DNA from: Ceratobasidium sp. AG-K
Lineage: Eukaryota; Basidiomycota; Agaricomycetes; Cantharellales; Ceratobasidiaceae
DNA: 64,000 bases
Assembly (NCBI GenBank): GCA_037039685.1
Contig: JAWNGF010000001.1
Location: 1,860,001-1,924,000 of the forward strand
Direction: 5' to 3'
Positions 33,986-46,679 of the stretch are shown here, in pieces. Both the position numbers and the translations under genes were made by a program. Each line of letters opens with the position of its first letter. Within the stretch, counting starts at the first letter, position 1. The notes beneath the pieces are model-generated. The model had not been told where the DNA came from. It searched no databases and saw only the letters and a program-made list of their open reading frames with translations.

Positions 33986-36900
33986 ATGTCCGTGCTCTCG
34001 GGATGCATTCCCTCTAAACCCAACCATCTCAAGCTTGTGCTGGCCTGTTATCCGTCTAATCCCCTTGCTGCTGCCCCCGAATTCAAGCCAAATGCTCAGG
34101 AACTCTCCAAGCTATCTTACTATGCTGCAAATCGGGCGGGGAAACTCGCCAAGTTGGCCGATGTTTTTGAGCGGAGAGCAACAGATGAGGCTCGGCGCGC
34201 CGGAGGTGGCAACCCAAAAGCAAGAGCGTGAGCAGCAATCATATCTCGTTTCTATTTACGATGCTGATTCTCCGCCGTTAGTTCTTTGTTGATTACTCTC
34301 GCCATCCTCAAACAACTCATCACCGACTGCAAAAGGGAACTTACGTTGTTCTCAACTGCCGTGCTTATCGCAGTTAAATCATCACTGGTCGCTCTGCCCG
34401 AGGATCTCGAGGTTGCCGCTCGTGCTGCTAGCGTTGTAAGTTGACCGAGTCATTTGAACTCCCCGCGCTGATGTTCTTCAAGTTCACCGCTTGGACCGCT
34501 TACACAGATGGCTCTCTTATTGGTGTTGATAACACATTTACCAACAACTACCTGACTACTGTGTCCATGTTTGCGAAACTGTGCGAATCCAGCGGCCTCA
34601 AGGGCGATTCTGAAAACCGAAACAGGTGCGTTTGCTCAACACGACTCTTACGGCATGGCTCAAGCACCATCCTTTGCACTAGGACCCGGATTGTTGGACT
34701 AGGTGCCTTGTCCGGAGCGGTTACTTCTGCCGCACTGTTCCACTCGCCATCCGAGTTCCAGCGCCAAGTTGATGCAATCATCCCTCCCATCCTGTTCAAT
34801 ATTCAATCCCACGAGCTGAGCCGCTTGAACGAAGAGTGAGTAGTGGACTGATCCACGCAATCCCAGTCTCACAGTACATTTCTTTGTAGATGCCAGATTA
34901 TCGATATGCCCAACAGTGCCTCTTCCCCGTTCCTGACTGAGTTCCAACCTCAGCGGCCATTGGCCGAGCGCAAGGCAGCGTCAATTCATGCACATGTCGA
35001 CGGCGAAAAGGGACCATCCAAGTCGGATGTCGTCAACTTGACCCTGAGAGATCTACAAGCACTCTTTTCCCCTTCCAATCCCACCCAGTTGGGTCACGTC
35101 ATGCAGGCCATCTTCCGACACACCGAGGCCGCTCAGCTCTGGCCGAACGTCGAGTGGTGCTGTTGGCTTGTCGACAAGATCACCAACTGGGCCCAGTTTC
35201 CATACCGCTATGTCATCCCCACCCAAGTGATTGAGCTTCTCGCGAGCGTTCGTGACGAGGCCGCTCCGACTGCGCAGCATACGACACTCGTAGCCATGAT
35301 CACAACTGTCCTGTCTTCGCCCAAGCATATTATCAACCTCTCGACAGGCGATGTTGCTTCCAACTTGATTCAGACTATCCTCCGACGAGTTGCGATTGAT
35401 CCCATGGATGGCCTTCTTCCCGCCTTGGTCACTTGCACTGCCGCTCTCGGAACTCACATATACTACTCAGACCAAATCCAAGATCTCGCGGAGGAACTCA
35501 TCAATCGTATAGTTGCGGTTCAGATGAATGGTCTCCTTGGGAGGAGCCGTATTGGCGGCGAGCGCAATCGTTCAGAAGCCATTCGTTGCCTCGTCGCTTG
35601 TTTGGTTGGTCTCATCAAAGCCACCGAGCTTAACAAGGGCCGCATCACCGGGCACATTCGCAAAGAAGAGGCAGCGCCCACTGAAAAAGGAAAATGGCGC
35701 GCGTCCGTCGATGGAGTCACATCCGATGCTGAAAAGCTTGTTGTTACCACCTCCTCGGGTCGGCGAAACCCCATCAGCCCCGAGGTCTGGCAGGAAAGTC
35801 TTGCAGTTCTGGCCGAGTCGTCGTTTGGCGTTCGGGCATTGTACGCGCGCACGTTGGAAACCTACATCCGCACCGAAGTCTCGCCCGAGCCATATGCCGC
35901 TGAAGATGGTATTCCCGACGATGCGTCAATCAAACGCGTGCATCCCGCAGCATTCGCGCGCCCATCGCACCTCGTAGATGCCACTTATCGGTTCCTCAAC
36001 GCTTTGCATGCATCTGCATACACAGTGGCCGTATCTGGCGCCCTCGGAATCGTGAGCGATCATACCACTGGGACATCACAACTTCATCGTTGTCGCCTAC
36101 ACCCATCAACGTCGTTCCTCCATCGCCAGCGGACACACCGAGTAAAGACTTCTCAACGCCTATTTCTCCGGAGGAAGGCAGTAAGCGTGCAGCTAGTCGT
36201 GGTCGTACCATCTCTGGAGCGCTTGCACTTTTGGATCCCAATCAGGGTGCAGCAACCGGATTCAGGCCCGCCTCTCCTTCTGATTTCGCGCATCTTGTGT
36301 CGGTGCTCACTGCGCTACACGAGCGGTTACCCGTGCGAGGATTATTTACTGGCGTACCGATGCTGTTGGCACTCGATCAAGCTGCGTCTACGACTGGGGA
36401 AGCTGAAGGCAACAATACAAGGGCCGGAAACAGGCTATGAGGGAGGTAGTCGCACAAGTATGGATTACTATTGGAAAAATGTGGGAGTGCCAGGAAGTCG
36501 TTGATGCTGCCGAGGCGGTACGTACACTAACATACTTAGATACTTTGCGTTGACGTGTGTTGCTCTAGGCGCTTACGAGTCTACCGATGCCGTCCTACCT
36601 TCCCGACGTCCCACCTCCCCACGGGGACTTGCTTCACCCACCCGAGATGGCCGTCGACTGGCCCGAACTAGAACTTCCCAACCTTGGCGAGTCATCCAAC
36701 TCGAACAAGCCGTTCATCGACCCCGAAGTCGTTCTTCCTGCGTTGGCTACCAGTACCCGTGTGCAAACTCTTAGCGGACTTGGAGAACAGGAGATTCTGA
36801 GACGGCTCCGCGGGGAGTGGACAGTCGAGATTGCACTCAAGAACAGTACGTGTGGTTTCCTATGTTGACACAATTTTGTCTAAAATACCATTACAGGCGT

Positions 36901-37387
36901 CGAGTTGGCCAAGGAAGTTATCCGTCCTGACAACGTCTCTCCGTTCATCAAAATATCTCCGGCGCTGATGCACATTGACAACCACTCGCTCCAAAGCGTA
37001 TCTCGTACTTCACGCGAAGTCGGCGTGGGTGACCTGCGAGAGGCACTCGGTCGGGGAGGAATGTCCAATGCGGCGCTCGGAACGAGGTCGGTGCGCTCAA
37101 TTACAAGTGGTGATCGGGCGGCTTCGCTTTCGCCATCACACGTTCGTTCATCGTTGGCGACCGGGCACGGGCACCCACCTGTGCCCAAGCCACTGTCGGG
37201 CCCAAAAGAAGTGCGCGATATGCTGGATAAACTCGGAGTTGGGAACCCTAAAGCGTCTGGAGGCGGGGGATCGGCACTGAAGGCGTCTTTCCCGACAGTA
37301 CAAAAGGAACCAGCCACTGGGTGGGTGCAACTCGAAACAACCCTCGAGTTGGGATGCTAACTATATTCCTACAGTACGACCGCTTGA
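33986..37387 (+). CDS. EFR3: EFR3, plasma-membrane anchor of the PI 4-kinase complex; two apparent frame breaks
   Basis: EFR3 holds Stt4 (PI4KA) and Ypp1/TTC7 at the plasma membrane and so controls PI4P supply. The N-terminus (HLKLVLACYPSN) matches the palmitoylated start of the family, followed by HEAT-like helices (PNAQELSKLSYYAANRAGKL, TRIVGLGALSGAVTS, QVIELLASVRDEA). The C-terminal half includes GVPMLLALDQAA and VVAQVWITIGKMWECQEVVD. The tail is Ser-rich. The frame changes by -1 at the CCC run 36041-36043 and again at the AAA run 36428-36430; adding one base in each gives a continuous protein of about 1,000 residues. The last intron contains a good GCTAAC branch site before CTACAG, giving a stop at 37385-37387. 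Its 3' end lies 125 bp from that of VPS52. Confidence 0.88.
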
Positions 37388-37512
37388 GTCTTCTGATTAC
37401 TTTATGCCTGCATCTGTTATATCTTGTTCTGCGATCCGTTTCCGGGTGGTTTTATACGTTCTATTACACGCATTTTGTACAATCAGTCTCGTTAATTTCC
37501 GTAGTGGACAAT

Positions 37513-39768
37513 CTATCTTCTTGACACAGCAATTCGCCTACGTGCTTCCTCTTCGAGCTCACGCCAGTGCGAGGCTTCGCTTTGTGCTCGTGGGTGAACG
37601 GTATTCCCAGCCTGGTATATATGTAAGGTGGAGTGCTCGTACGACAATCGTTTACGAGCGACTCACGCTAAGTCGGGAAAGAAGGAGTTCGTACGTCGTA
37701 GACAAGTACATGGCGTTTTGAGACGAATCCCTTGCCTTTTTGGCCTGATTCGTGATGAGTTTAGCCAACTCTTGTCGGAGCCGCAACACGCTTGGAAGGG
37801 TTAGGAAATGAAGCGCGAATAAATGTCGAGAGGATTCACTTTGAAAATATCATCATTTCGTCCCCTTCAGATGATAACTTGACACAGGCATTGAACAAAC
37901 TGGCATAGCGGTTGATGATCTGCACCGCGATTCAACCCCCTCCCGTATTCATGCAAACACCATACTTACCACTTGCACGGCTGAATCCTTGATCCCACTA
38001 CGACTCAATAACCCGCCAACCGCATTGTCCGCTAGTTTCTTCAGACTCTCCACCTGTGCCCCCATGTCCTTTTGGAATAGCGGCCACATCGCTAGCCGTT
38101 GTCCGAGTAGGAATGTTTCTAGCGGTCCACAGCCACGTTTCTCCGCCTCGACGTACACGTTTTCGTTTAGCCTGATGATTGTGAGGAGTGGGATGAGCGG
38201 TGGAGCGGGGTCCAAGGCTGTCCTGATGAAGCTCTGTTACGAATGTTAGTACACGAGTATCAAGATTATATTCGTACTAACCTGACAATACTCCAAAGCG
38301 GGATCCATAATCTGTTTCCATAATCCCTCAATAAACGTACGTTCTTCCTTGGCGGCAACATTGACTTTCCGCCTCGCGGCCTCGCCATCGTGGATACTCG
38401 CACTGGCTGTACGGCTAATGGGTACCGAGTCACCACCAGCATCCGACTGTTCCTCCGGGTCTTCAAAAATGATGCCCGAGACTATTCGCGCACTGGGACG
38501 CCGAGGAGGAGAGGGCTCTTGTCGGAAGAAACTGGACAGGAATGCATATTCTGCAGTAGCGTTATCCAGAAGCACGAGAAGGAGAGATCGGAAGATGGAT
38601 TCTAGTGGTTCTTTCTGAAGCAAAAAGTGTGGGATTAGATGTAATTACTGTCAGTATTCGGGAAGACTCGCATTCTTTGCATCGTCTGCCATGTATGCGA
38701 GTGTTACGCCCGGTCCTTCAAGTTTTGCAAACTGTAGCCGGTCCACGGGAGGTGGTAAATCTGGCGATCCTTCGACGGGCAAAGTACCAATAAGCGTGGG
38801 CTTTTCAATGCTCCTTGCCTACCAACAGTAGTCATCAGTGGGCTGGCCCTGTTAACTCCCCCCTGCATACCTTCATGTAACCCATACTACGAGCATATCT
38901 TCGGAATCCCGTTTCATAATACAGACGAGCTGCTGCGATATACGCGTGCTGAAACTCTTGTGCAACGGACGGCTCATGCCGTTGCAAGAATGCAAACAAT
39001 GGTCGGTACTTGAGGAATACAGACGTTTGCAAGACGTGCATGTTGGTGCTAATGCTAGTCCGGATGGGTTGGAGTAACCCCAGGAAAAACCCTCGGATTT
39101 TCCCAGCCGCCTGAGTGCCGGGTTAGAAATTGGGCATAGACAATGCAACATGACCCACCGAGATGCGTAGAGCCTCTGCTGCCTCGGAAAGGTCCTTTGA
39201 TGCTCGTACTCTAGACCTTGCTTCCAGAGCAATAATCCTGTCCTCTAATGTTGCAATTGCTGGTATCCATGGTTCGGAAACGTTGGTATCGAGGATAGTG
39301 ACAGCCAAGTCTGGGGGAACACATAGTTCTTGTAGTAGCTGGGATAGGGGACGTTCGATTTTCTGATAGAAACGTGACAATACTAAACTTCACGCGTATA
39401 TAGACACCCATACCTGTCGCCCCTTGAGTCGCATATCAAAGTCGCGACTGCGAGCCTGTAGGTCCGTTATCTGGCCAGAAACCGCTGAAAGATCGCTCTG
39501 GAACTTGGACAGAAATCCTTCCAGAGAATCCAACAGATTCATGCTATTCTGTGGATTGTCTGGGTCTCAGTACATCCATAACTCATGAGCAACTCACCTG
39601 CACTTCTTCGTGTAATTCGACATATTCCTTAGACCGACTCCTGTCTGTATCAGCTGTAAACGTGGCCTGAAAGTTCTCATGGCGAGCTCACGCACAAAAC
39701 TCGGATAGCTGCTTTTCTTCTGGTGATAATTCAAACAATTCCGTGGTCTTTGGGACAGATTCTGACAT
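37513..39768 (-). CDS. VPS52: VPS52, GARP/EARP tethering complex subunit
   Basis: VPS52 is part of the GARP complex, which tethers endosome-derived vesicles at the trans-Golgi network. The N-terminus has the coiled-coil block of the family (LHEEVQ, NSMNLLDSLEGFLSKFQSDL, ITDLQARSRDFDMRLKGRQ), followed by RPLSQLLQELCVPPDLA and ALRISAAGKIRGFFLGLLQP. The C-terminal alpha-helical part contains FLKYRPLFAFLQRHEP, YYETGFRRYARSMGYMK and RRLAYVA-like regions, and ends with LRLRQELAKLITNQA and a final exon closing ARRRIAVSRR. About ten short introns interrupt the gene. No frame break was found. It is divergent from the APD1-like gene over 420 bp. Confidence 0.88.
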
Positions 39769-40188
39769 GGCTGGTAAGCAGGTTAGGGAAGCAAGTCATG
39801 GTTGTGTGTAATAACTAACTTGCTGACTTACTGATGACGAAGCCGAGTTTGGGTTTGGCAATCGGGTTGAAACTCAAACGTTAGCTCACATCACATCCAC
39901 ATGGAGCGTCATCCTGTGCATAAAAAGGCTCGGAGCTCATAGCGTACTCTGTCCTTCCCCGCAGCTGCCAACGTTTATATATAACTGAAAGCAAGACCTT
40001 GCCAAGACTTTTACTGTGCCATAAATACCACGGGAAACCCATCCCTATTACTGTGACTCGCGCTCTCGGCCGCTCGGCAAATCAAGATTACGCACGTCCT
40101 CATATTACCGCAGCATTGGCGGTGATCCCTGTACAGCGTCTGTTTTTTCCGCCTGCAGCAGTTTCAAATCACTTGATCCCACGTACAA
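39769..40188. promoter_or_regulatory. Divergent promoter region of VPS52 and the APD1-like gene
   Basis: 420 bp separate the two starts. TTTATATATAAC near 39974-39985, about 210 nt before the APD1-like ATG, is the clearest TATA-like stretch. No gene is visible. Confidence 0.35.
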
Positions 40189-41522
40189 ATGTCTGAACCA
40201 ACCACGCCTGCACTATCGGTACTGTACTTCTCCTCGTCCCCCCATGATCAAACACGCCATCCAAAGCACTGTGTTCAACGCACTAAGCCTAGTCCGTTCT
40301 CCCCCGCAGGTCGAGGAGCTAGGCTCTAAGCTCGATTCAGCTGGCGTTCCGTATACTTTGGACTCTTGTCGAGGATGCGCAGACCCGTGCGATCTGGGGC
40401 ATGAGGAATGGCCAAACCGATTCGACGTGGATCTATCATCGGATATGCTTGGTTCAGTAAAGCCATATGGGAGGCAGGTGGGTTGAATGCATGAAGATCG
40501 CTTTATCAGATAGGACTGATGCTAGAATCCAGGTGGTCATCTCGACAGGCAAATCCGATTGGGCGCGAGAGGTCACAGAAGACTCGGGCTCTCTCGCAGA
40601 GCATCTGAGTAATGCACATAGCAAACTCATTTCATCCTCGACGTCTTCTCGCCCGGCAAAGTCCAAAGATGCACCTCCAGGCGTTTTCAATCCCGCCGAG
40701 TCCACTCGTCTTTCCGCCCTCAACGGCTCGCACCGAGAAGTTGGCTGTGTTCCGAAAACACATGCTGTGCTGGTATTTCCGGACTATAAAATTGTGAAGG
40801 ATGTGCCAGCCACTGCGGAGGGCGCAAAAGAGTTTTGGAAAGCGGCGCTTGATCCGAGCATTGGTATTGAAGGGGTGAAAAGCGAATCTGGGTTCAAGTC
40901 ATGGGTACTGCCGTACTCTGCTGTGATTTTACTCTGTGAGTCTTATTTCACTGATGATTTACGTAGTACTTATCCTGTCCAGGCTCCCACAAACGACGAG
41001 ATAACCGGTGCCATATCGCAGCACCTGTTCTTGAAGATGGTGAGTACTCCTCCTGCGCTGGCCGAGCACCCCTAAAAGTGAATCCTTAGCCTTTACAAAC
41101 AGTTTATCTTCGCTAGGCTGGGATGTTCACACTCAACTTGACGACCCAGCAGACTTGGACCTTCCTGCGCTTGACGATTTGCCTGAGCCTCGAGCAGAGG
41201 CGGTGATAGAACAACTTCGTGGACTTCGACGACCAGGAAGCGACTATGCGCAGCGTGTATTAATACTGCGAAATTCGCATATAGGGGGTAAGCCGATGAG
41301 ATTCGAGTTGGTAGCTCTAAACTAAGACTATATGCAGGCCATAAGTTCGCGGGGAATGTGATTATATACTTTCCGACCGGAAATGGGGTTTGGTACGGTC
41401 GTGTTTCAACACACGAAGTGCAGGCTGTGGTAGAATCAACGATTATTGGTGGCAAGGTCTTGCCCGGGCTGCTGAGGGGTGGCGCCTTTAAACAGGACAG
41501 TCACTTATTGATGGACTGGTAG
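40189..41522 (+). CDS. APD1: Sucrase/ferredoxin-like protein, Apd1 family
   Basis: Apd1-type proteins carry a thioredoxin-like [2Fe-2S] ferredoxin domain and affect actin patches and stress tolerance in yeast. The N-terminal cysteine motif SCRGCADPCDLGHEEWP matches the family. A central block has SGFKSWVLPYSAVILLCSHKRRD, split by an intron within the Cys codon (T/GC). The C-terminal cluster binder is HIGGHKFAGN, followed by the family ending WYGRVSTHEVQAVVE. Exon 1 is only 30 nt (GTACTG donor at 40219). The predicted protein is about 360 residues. Cys and His ligands are all present, so a functional cluster protein is likely. Confidence 0.85.
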
Positions 41523-41704
41523 ATGTATCGTATGTTTTGTATACTAGGTTCTACCCCAGAACGATAATGTCTTTCACGTCCCTCAGCTTGTGGCCATGTG
41601 TTTCAAACTTCAAAATATATAACATAGCGAACAACAAAGCTACACGGCATCAAAGCTGTACCAGGATAGCATAAACTAAAAGTTTGTAAAATATGATTGT
41701 GGGG

Positions 41705-43438
41705 CTACTTTTGGAATGTAATGGGAAACTTATGTTGGCAAGATGGGCACTCGACCTGACGCCGTTTGCCTGCCTTGCGAATTGCCCTCCTCTCGGTGTC
41801 GCTGTCTGGGACCTCTTCATCGAATGCTTGAATAACATTGGCCTCTTCGCGCTCGCGCTTCAAGGCTCTGGTAGTAGCAGCTGGCACAGGTGGGGTTGGC
41901 TGAGTCGGGGGTATCTCGTCAATGTCAATGTCCAGATCGTCGTCTCCAAGCTCAATATCGCTATAGTCATAGTCACTTCCAAGCTCTTCGGTTTGGGAGC
42001 CCGGGACCCCATTCCCAACCTGTAGACAACCCGTCAGCTCGGTCTCCAAGCACACACACAAGGGAAAACATACCTCGGCAACTACGGCGGGCCCCTTGGC
42101 TGGCACTGTTTGCTTTTTCTTATTCAATGCAGCTCGCGCCAGATCCCAGTCGCGCTCTTCTGCCGTCGGGCCATTAGTCAACGCTGCCGCGTTCGCCAAC
42201 GCATCCGCCGCATTGTTGCCAACATTGTCCTTGTGTGCGGCGACATGCAGCAACTCTACACGATCTGAACAAGGTATAAGCATGAGCCTGGCATGAGGTA
42301 AACATGACATACTTCCACGGCGTTCTACAAGTGCTGATAGATAGCGAATCATTGCATAGTTCAATGCAGGCTTCTTGCTCGACGTAAATCCACCGTTCTT
42401 GATCCAGCCTGAGAGCCATTTCGTAATACCTGCGTGAACGATCAATTTAGTTCTGTGCATACACGAACCGGCTTACAGTCTATCACGTATTTCGAGTCGG
42501 TGTATACCGTTAGATGCTCTACATCTTCGTCGACAATTTCAAGTGCGCGAATGACCCCCTACAAGCCGTCAGCCCTGGCACTGCAACGAGGTTAGTTTGC
42601 TCACCATGAGCTCCCCACGGTTGTTTGTCTGTTTGCCTGGTATACGCATGGCCTCGTTCCTACACCCGTCAACGCCAGATCACTAACATCCCAACCGACT
42701 CACCTCTTGTCGTTTGGCCCAAAATAAACCGCATAGGCAGCCTTGGCGTCTGGCTTGCCATTATTCAAACACGACCCATCCGTCCAGACAAACATGCGCG
42801 AAGAGGATCCTCCAGCAGGTTTGCCAGCGACCGTGCTCGAACTCCGTTGACTTCCGGCCGAGCTTGCCGCGCTGGGCTTGGGCTTGAAGGGTTTCCCGAC
42901 CGGCGTGGGGGAAGTACGTCCCTTGGACCCCGAAGCAACCGTGCTCGCAGTTCCGTTGATGACCGTCTTGGAGGTCCCGTTGGTCACTGTCCTCGACCCA
43001 GCTCCATTCACCGGCTTGGACGAGCCCATGATACTAAATGGCGAAACAGTAGGCACCTTGGCCGGCGCACTCGCATGTGTCTTGAGCGGCGATGTACTCG
43101 TCCGACCCGTACCCGTCGGTGCGGCGCTCATCGTACGCCTGACTGGGGACACATGGATCCCTGGCTGAACCGGCGTTGCGCCCTGGGGAATCTCACCCGT
43201 CTCGACAAATTGGTTTGCATGCATTTTGTTTGAAAACACCTGCCACTTGGGATTGTGGTGCCCCCTAACATTGTCCGCGAGTTGGTCGCTAGGGAATGTG
43301 AGCGATGAGCGAGAGTGGGTGTAGGTGCTCTGCTCACAATGTTGAGTAGACGCCTTTTCTGATGCCTCTGTGAACCGCGAAGAATGCGGTTGGCGGGTAG
43401 TCTGCGCTGGTCTTGCCGGTAATGGAAGACAATGACAT
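41705..43438 (-). CDS. RNH1: Ribonuclease H1 with acidic C-terminal extension
   Basis: Degrades RNA in RNA-DNA hybrids. The N-terminus is the RNA-DNA hybrid-binding domain (FFAVHRGIRKGVYST, then NVRGHHNPKWQVFSN), followed by a long Ser/Thr/Pro-rich linker. The catalytic domain starts at FVWTDGSC (first Asp), continues with NNRGELMGVIRALEIV (Glu), LTVYTDSKYVID (Asp) and HKDNVGNNAADALAN (His, Asp), so the active site is complete. Unusually, about 90 residues follow: an acidic region (GSDYDYSDIELGDDDLDIDI) and a Lys/Arg-rich end with one CPSC motif. Six or seven introns. The first donor sits inside the hybrid-binding domain, which is divergent there. Confidence 0.88.
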
Positions 43439-44241
43439 ATTGCGTATGTATTCAAAATTTAATCTCAAGAAAAGGAATGGGACAAAGCGCAACGGCAGGG
43501 TTCGAATGTAGGTCTTAGTCGCGATTGGAGGTCGAACACAAGTCCCAACTGCAAGGCGGGGTCGAATGCGAATCCCAACCGCAAGGGAAGGTCGAGCGTA
43601 GCAGAGCCACTTGTCCAGAACTCAAACACGGAGACGACACGATGTAATATCAAACGGGTGAACAATCACTACCGGAAAGGGCGAACTAGAGATGATGCCT
43701 GGCGCCGCGTTGCCCAAAATTGCGTTTGTACGAGCGCTTCGAGATGGTGCTAGATGGGTAGGCTGCGCAGCAAACGTTTCGCCTGTGTTGGGGGTAAGGA
43801 AATGTAATCTGTGCTGGGGTGAAGGCGTGCTGGGTGCGATAAACTGCGAGATGAACGAAGGTGAGCCGACAACAAAGAGCCACAAGCGCCGGTGCGCTGA
43901 TGAAGGCGCCACCAAATCTCGACGGACCTTGTGATGCCCCAAACAGGCTCGGAACGTAAAGTCGAAGACTGTATTGATGAAAGTAACTATATCGAGTTTG
44001 TGCTGATATTGGGCTAGAGTGTCCATAGATGGCAACTCTCAACACATCGGTACAGCATGGCAATCACAGCAAGGCTCAGTAAACCCCACAAGTCCGCCTT
44101 CAGCTTGAACAAGACTCATTGTAATCGTACATACATAGTGTTACTTCAAACATGACATGGTCACTTCAACATGCAAACGATGCGATAAAACAAAACTTAA
44201 AAAAAAAGACACGACAGCATGTTCAACAAATAAAAGTCCAA
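43439..44241. other. Intergenic region with tandem repeat and unresolved ORFs
   Basis: About 800 bp upstream of RNase H1 and downstream of SCH9. Two overlapping minus-strand ORFs (43622-44035 and 43686-44063) have no homology that I recognise. One other frame contains a plausible membrane helix (LWGLLSLAVIAML) near 44080. I could not assemble a convincing gene. Confidence 0.35.
43490..43600. repeat. Imperfect 30-bp tandem repeat, nearly four copies
   Basis: The core TTCGAA or GTCGA recurs at 43501, 43531, 43561 and 43591, exactly 30 bp apart, with related flanks (GCAAGGCGGG, GCAAGGGAAG, AATCCCAACC). It lies 50-160 bp upstream of the RNase H1 start. Confidence 0.65.
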
Positions 44242-46679
44242 TCACAGCTCATCGTCGCCCTTTTTCTGCCCGGCGTACCGCCCAGCAGGAGCTTCGTCTT
44301 CCCACTCGCTATCCGTCCCTGGATCGGCCTGTTCCTCCTCCTCTTCGTCGTCGAGTTCAAAGTTTTCGCCCAACACCCCGGCGGCGGCGGCGACCATGCT
44401 CTCACCGCTATACGTGAACCCTCTAAAGTTTTCTTGGACGCTCTTGGTGAGTGGACTTCCCCGCTCGGGGCGATTCTTGCGCGTGGCATTGGCGTTGCGG
44501 ATCTCCATCCCCTTGACGCCGCCGTTGGGTCCATTAAAGCTCGGACGGCCATCGTGCGAACCAACAGCCGCGACCCACTGATCCGACGGGTCGTCCTCGT
44601 CAAACAGCCCATCGACTCCAGCGTCGCGTAGATCAGCACTCGTAAACTCGGGGTCGAAATTTGCCGTGGATTCGTCCGACTCGACCGAGGGCTTGAAGGG
44701 CGGAGGGACCTGTTTCTGGGCGAGCGCGACCCAATCGATCGTCTTGAAAAACGGATGCTCTTTGAGTTCGGCAGCATCGCGATGAGCACCTAGGCGGTGT
44801 TTGGGATTCCGGTTCAAGAGCTAGTGGAGCATTAGCTTGATCGAGTACACAGAATTTAGTGCTTACCCCCTTGACAAACTGCTTCCCGTCTTCACCAATC
44901 ACGCCTCGCGGGAACCGAATCTTGCCAAAACAAATATTCTTGTACATTTGTTGCGTATCTTCGGCGTAAAACGGACTCCAGCCGCAACACATTTCAAACA
45001 GCAACACGCCGAGGCTCCAAAAGTCGACGAGCTTGGAATAGCCATGGTCATCGAGGAGTACTTCGGGTGCGAGGTATTCGGTGGTTCCGCAAAACGTGTT
45101 TGTCAGCTGGCCGGATGGCAGATCGGGTTTGGACAGGCCAAAGTCACAGAGTGCAACGTGGCCCGTGGCGTCGAGGAGGATGTTTTCGGGCTTGAGATCG
45201 CGGTAGACAATGTCGTACTTGTGCAAGTGCTCGAGGGCGAGGACGAGTTCGGCGATGTAGAACCGAGCGCGCTCTTCGGTGAACCGGGTCTCCTTTTGCA
45301 AGTGCCAAAAGAGTTCGCCGCCCGACTTGAAGTCGGTGACGAGATAGAGCTCCGTGTCTGTTTGGAACGAAAACTTGAGACCGACGAGGAAGGGCGACTC
45401 GAGCGAGCGCTGGAGAATCTTGCGCTCGCCAATGGTGTGTGCGACCTCCTTCTTGGCCACGATTTCCTTCTTGGACAGGACCTTCATGGCATAGATGCGG
45501 CGAGTGTCCTTTTTTCGGACTTGGAAGACGCGGCCAAAGGTGCCGCGGCCGATAAGCTTCATAAACTCGAAATCGCGCGGGGTGAGATTGCGCTTGGTCT
45601 TTATGGGCGTCAACGCCGCAAGGGGCGGACGACGAGGGGTAGCAGGGCGAGAGCCAGGCATGGGTAATCGTTGAACGGGCGGGGGCGTAATGACGCACCT
45701 TGAACTGCTCATAAGTAATCTGGACGCGAATCTCCCCCGTAACCGGTTCCGACTCTCTGGGTCGCAACCTGGTAATGCGCTCAAAAAACTGCTCGGCATG
45801 ACGAAGTGGAGCGATACGCACTTGATCCATTGATCAACAGTGTGATCATGCTTGAGAACCGGCTTCATCTCGAGCATCCCTAAAAAGGCCTCGTGCTCTT
45901 CATCCTGGCGGTCGTATACGCTAAAGGTGATGGGAGTGTTGTCCTGGGTGACATCGCTGAGAGTGGGTGAGCAGATGTCCAGATCGGGGGCGGTGGGCTT
46001 ACAATGCGACTTCGTGTTTCCAAACCGGATTATGTGCGGATATGGAGTTCAAAACCGGCTGGGTGTTTCCATTGGAAGATCCGGATGAGACGGACGAGCC
46101 AGGGGTTGCGGCTGCGATTACGCGCGAGAGGCCGCTCCCGGTCCCGTTGGTGACGTTGAGGGCAGAGCTGACGCGCGACAATGCTGCTGGCACTCCACGC
46201 ACGGGAGCGTCGGTCTCGGCAATTGGCTCGCGGCTGACAAACTCGCTCTGCTCAAACTGCACGACCACGTAGGGCCGCGCACGTGGCGAGGCGACGTTGA
46301 GGCCGCGTGCAGCAATGAGCTTGACGTGGAGCTGGCCCCTGGACGAGGCGCCGCCCGGAGAATCTTTTTCCTTGACAGAGGGGGTGTGGGACTGGTTTCT
46401 GCGCAGCGGTGGGGCGCTCATGGTGAGATTAAATTGGGGTGGATCGAGCGACAATTGTGTGGTTGCCGTCGCCGAAGGAAGGCCGGCCAAGGGCGTGGCC
46501 AGCGGTGTCGTGTCGTTCTTGAGTAGGTGGTGGTGTGTCAGCGTGGGAGTGCGCGGCGCAGTGGCAGCCATCGGATTGAGGTTACTGAGCGACGCCTCGA
46601 ACGGATTTGCGCTACTTCGGTCGCTAGCCTTGGGCGTCAGTTGCCCGTCAGCAGATGTGGTCGGCCAGAGCTTCAGCAT
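44242..46679 (-). CDS. SCH9: SCH9-type AGC kinase with N-terminal C2 domain
   Basis: Sch9 is the main TORC1 effector kinase controlling growth, ribosome biogenesis and lifespan. The N-terminus is Ser/Thr/Pro-rich. A C2 domain follows (LHVKLIAARGLN, PYVVVQFEQSEF, NPVWKHEVAF, ITFSVYDRQDEEHEAFLG). The kinase domain begins FMKLIGRGTFGRVFQVRKKD with AMKVLSKKEIV, catalytic YRDLKPENILL, DFGLSKPD, GTTEYLAPEVL and DFWSLGVLLFEM. The C-tail has the AGC turn motif region and a hydrophobic motif FRGFTY, the Thr that TORC1 phosphorylates in yeast Sch9. About 5 introns, all in phase; one 97-nt intron joins EQFK to TKRNLTPRDF. Confidence 0.92.

Noticed and set aside
43622..44063. Possible small gene on the minus strand upstream of RNase H1
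   Set aside because: Two overlapping frames compete, no splice model joins them convincingly, and no homology is recognised. A short membrane-like helix in a third frame is not enough.
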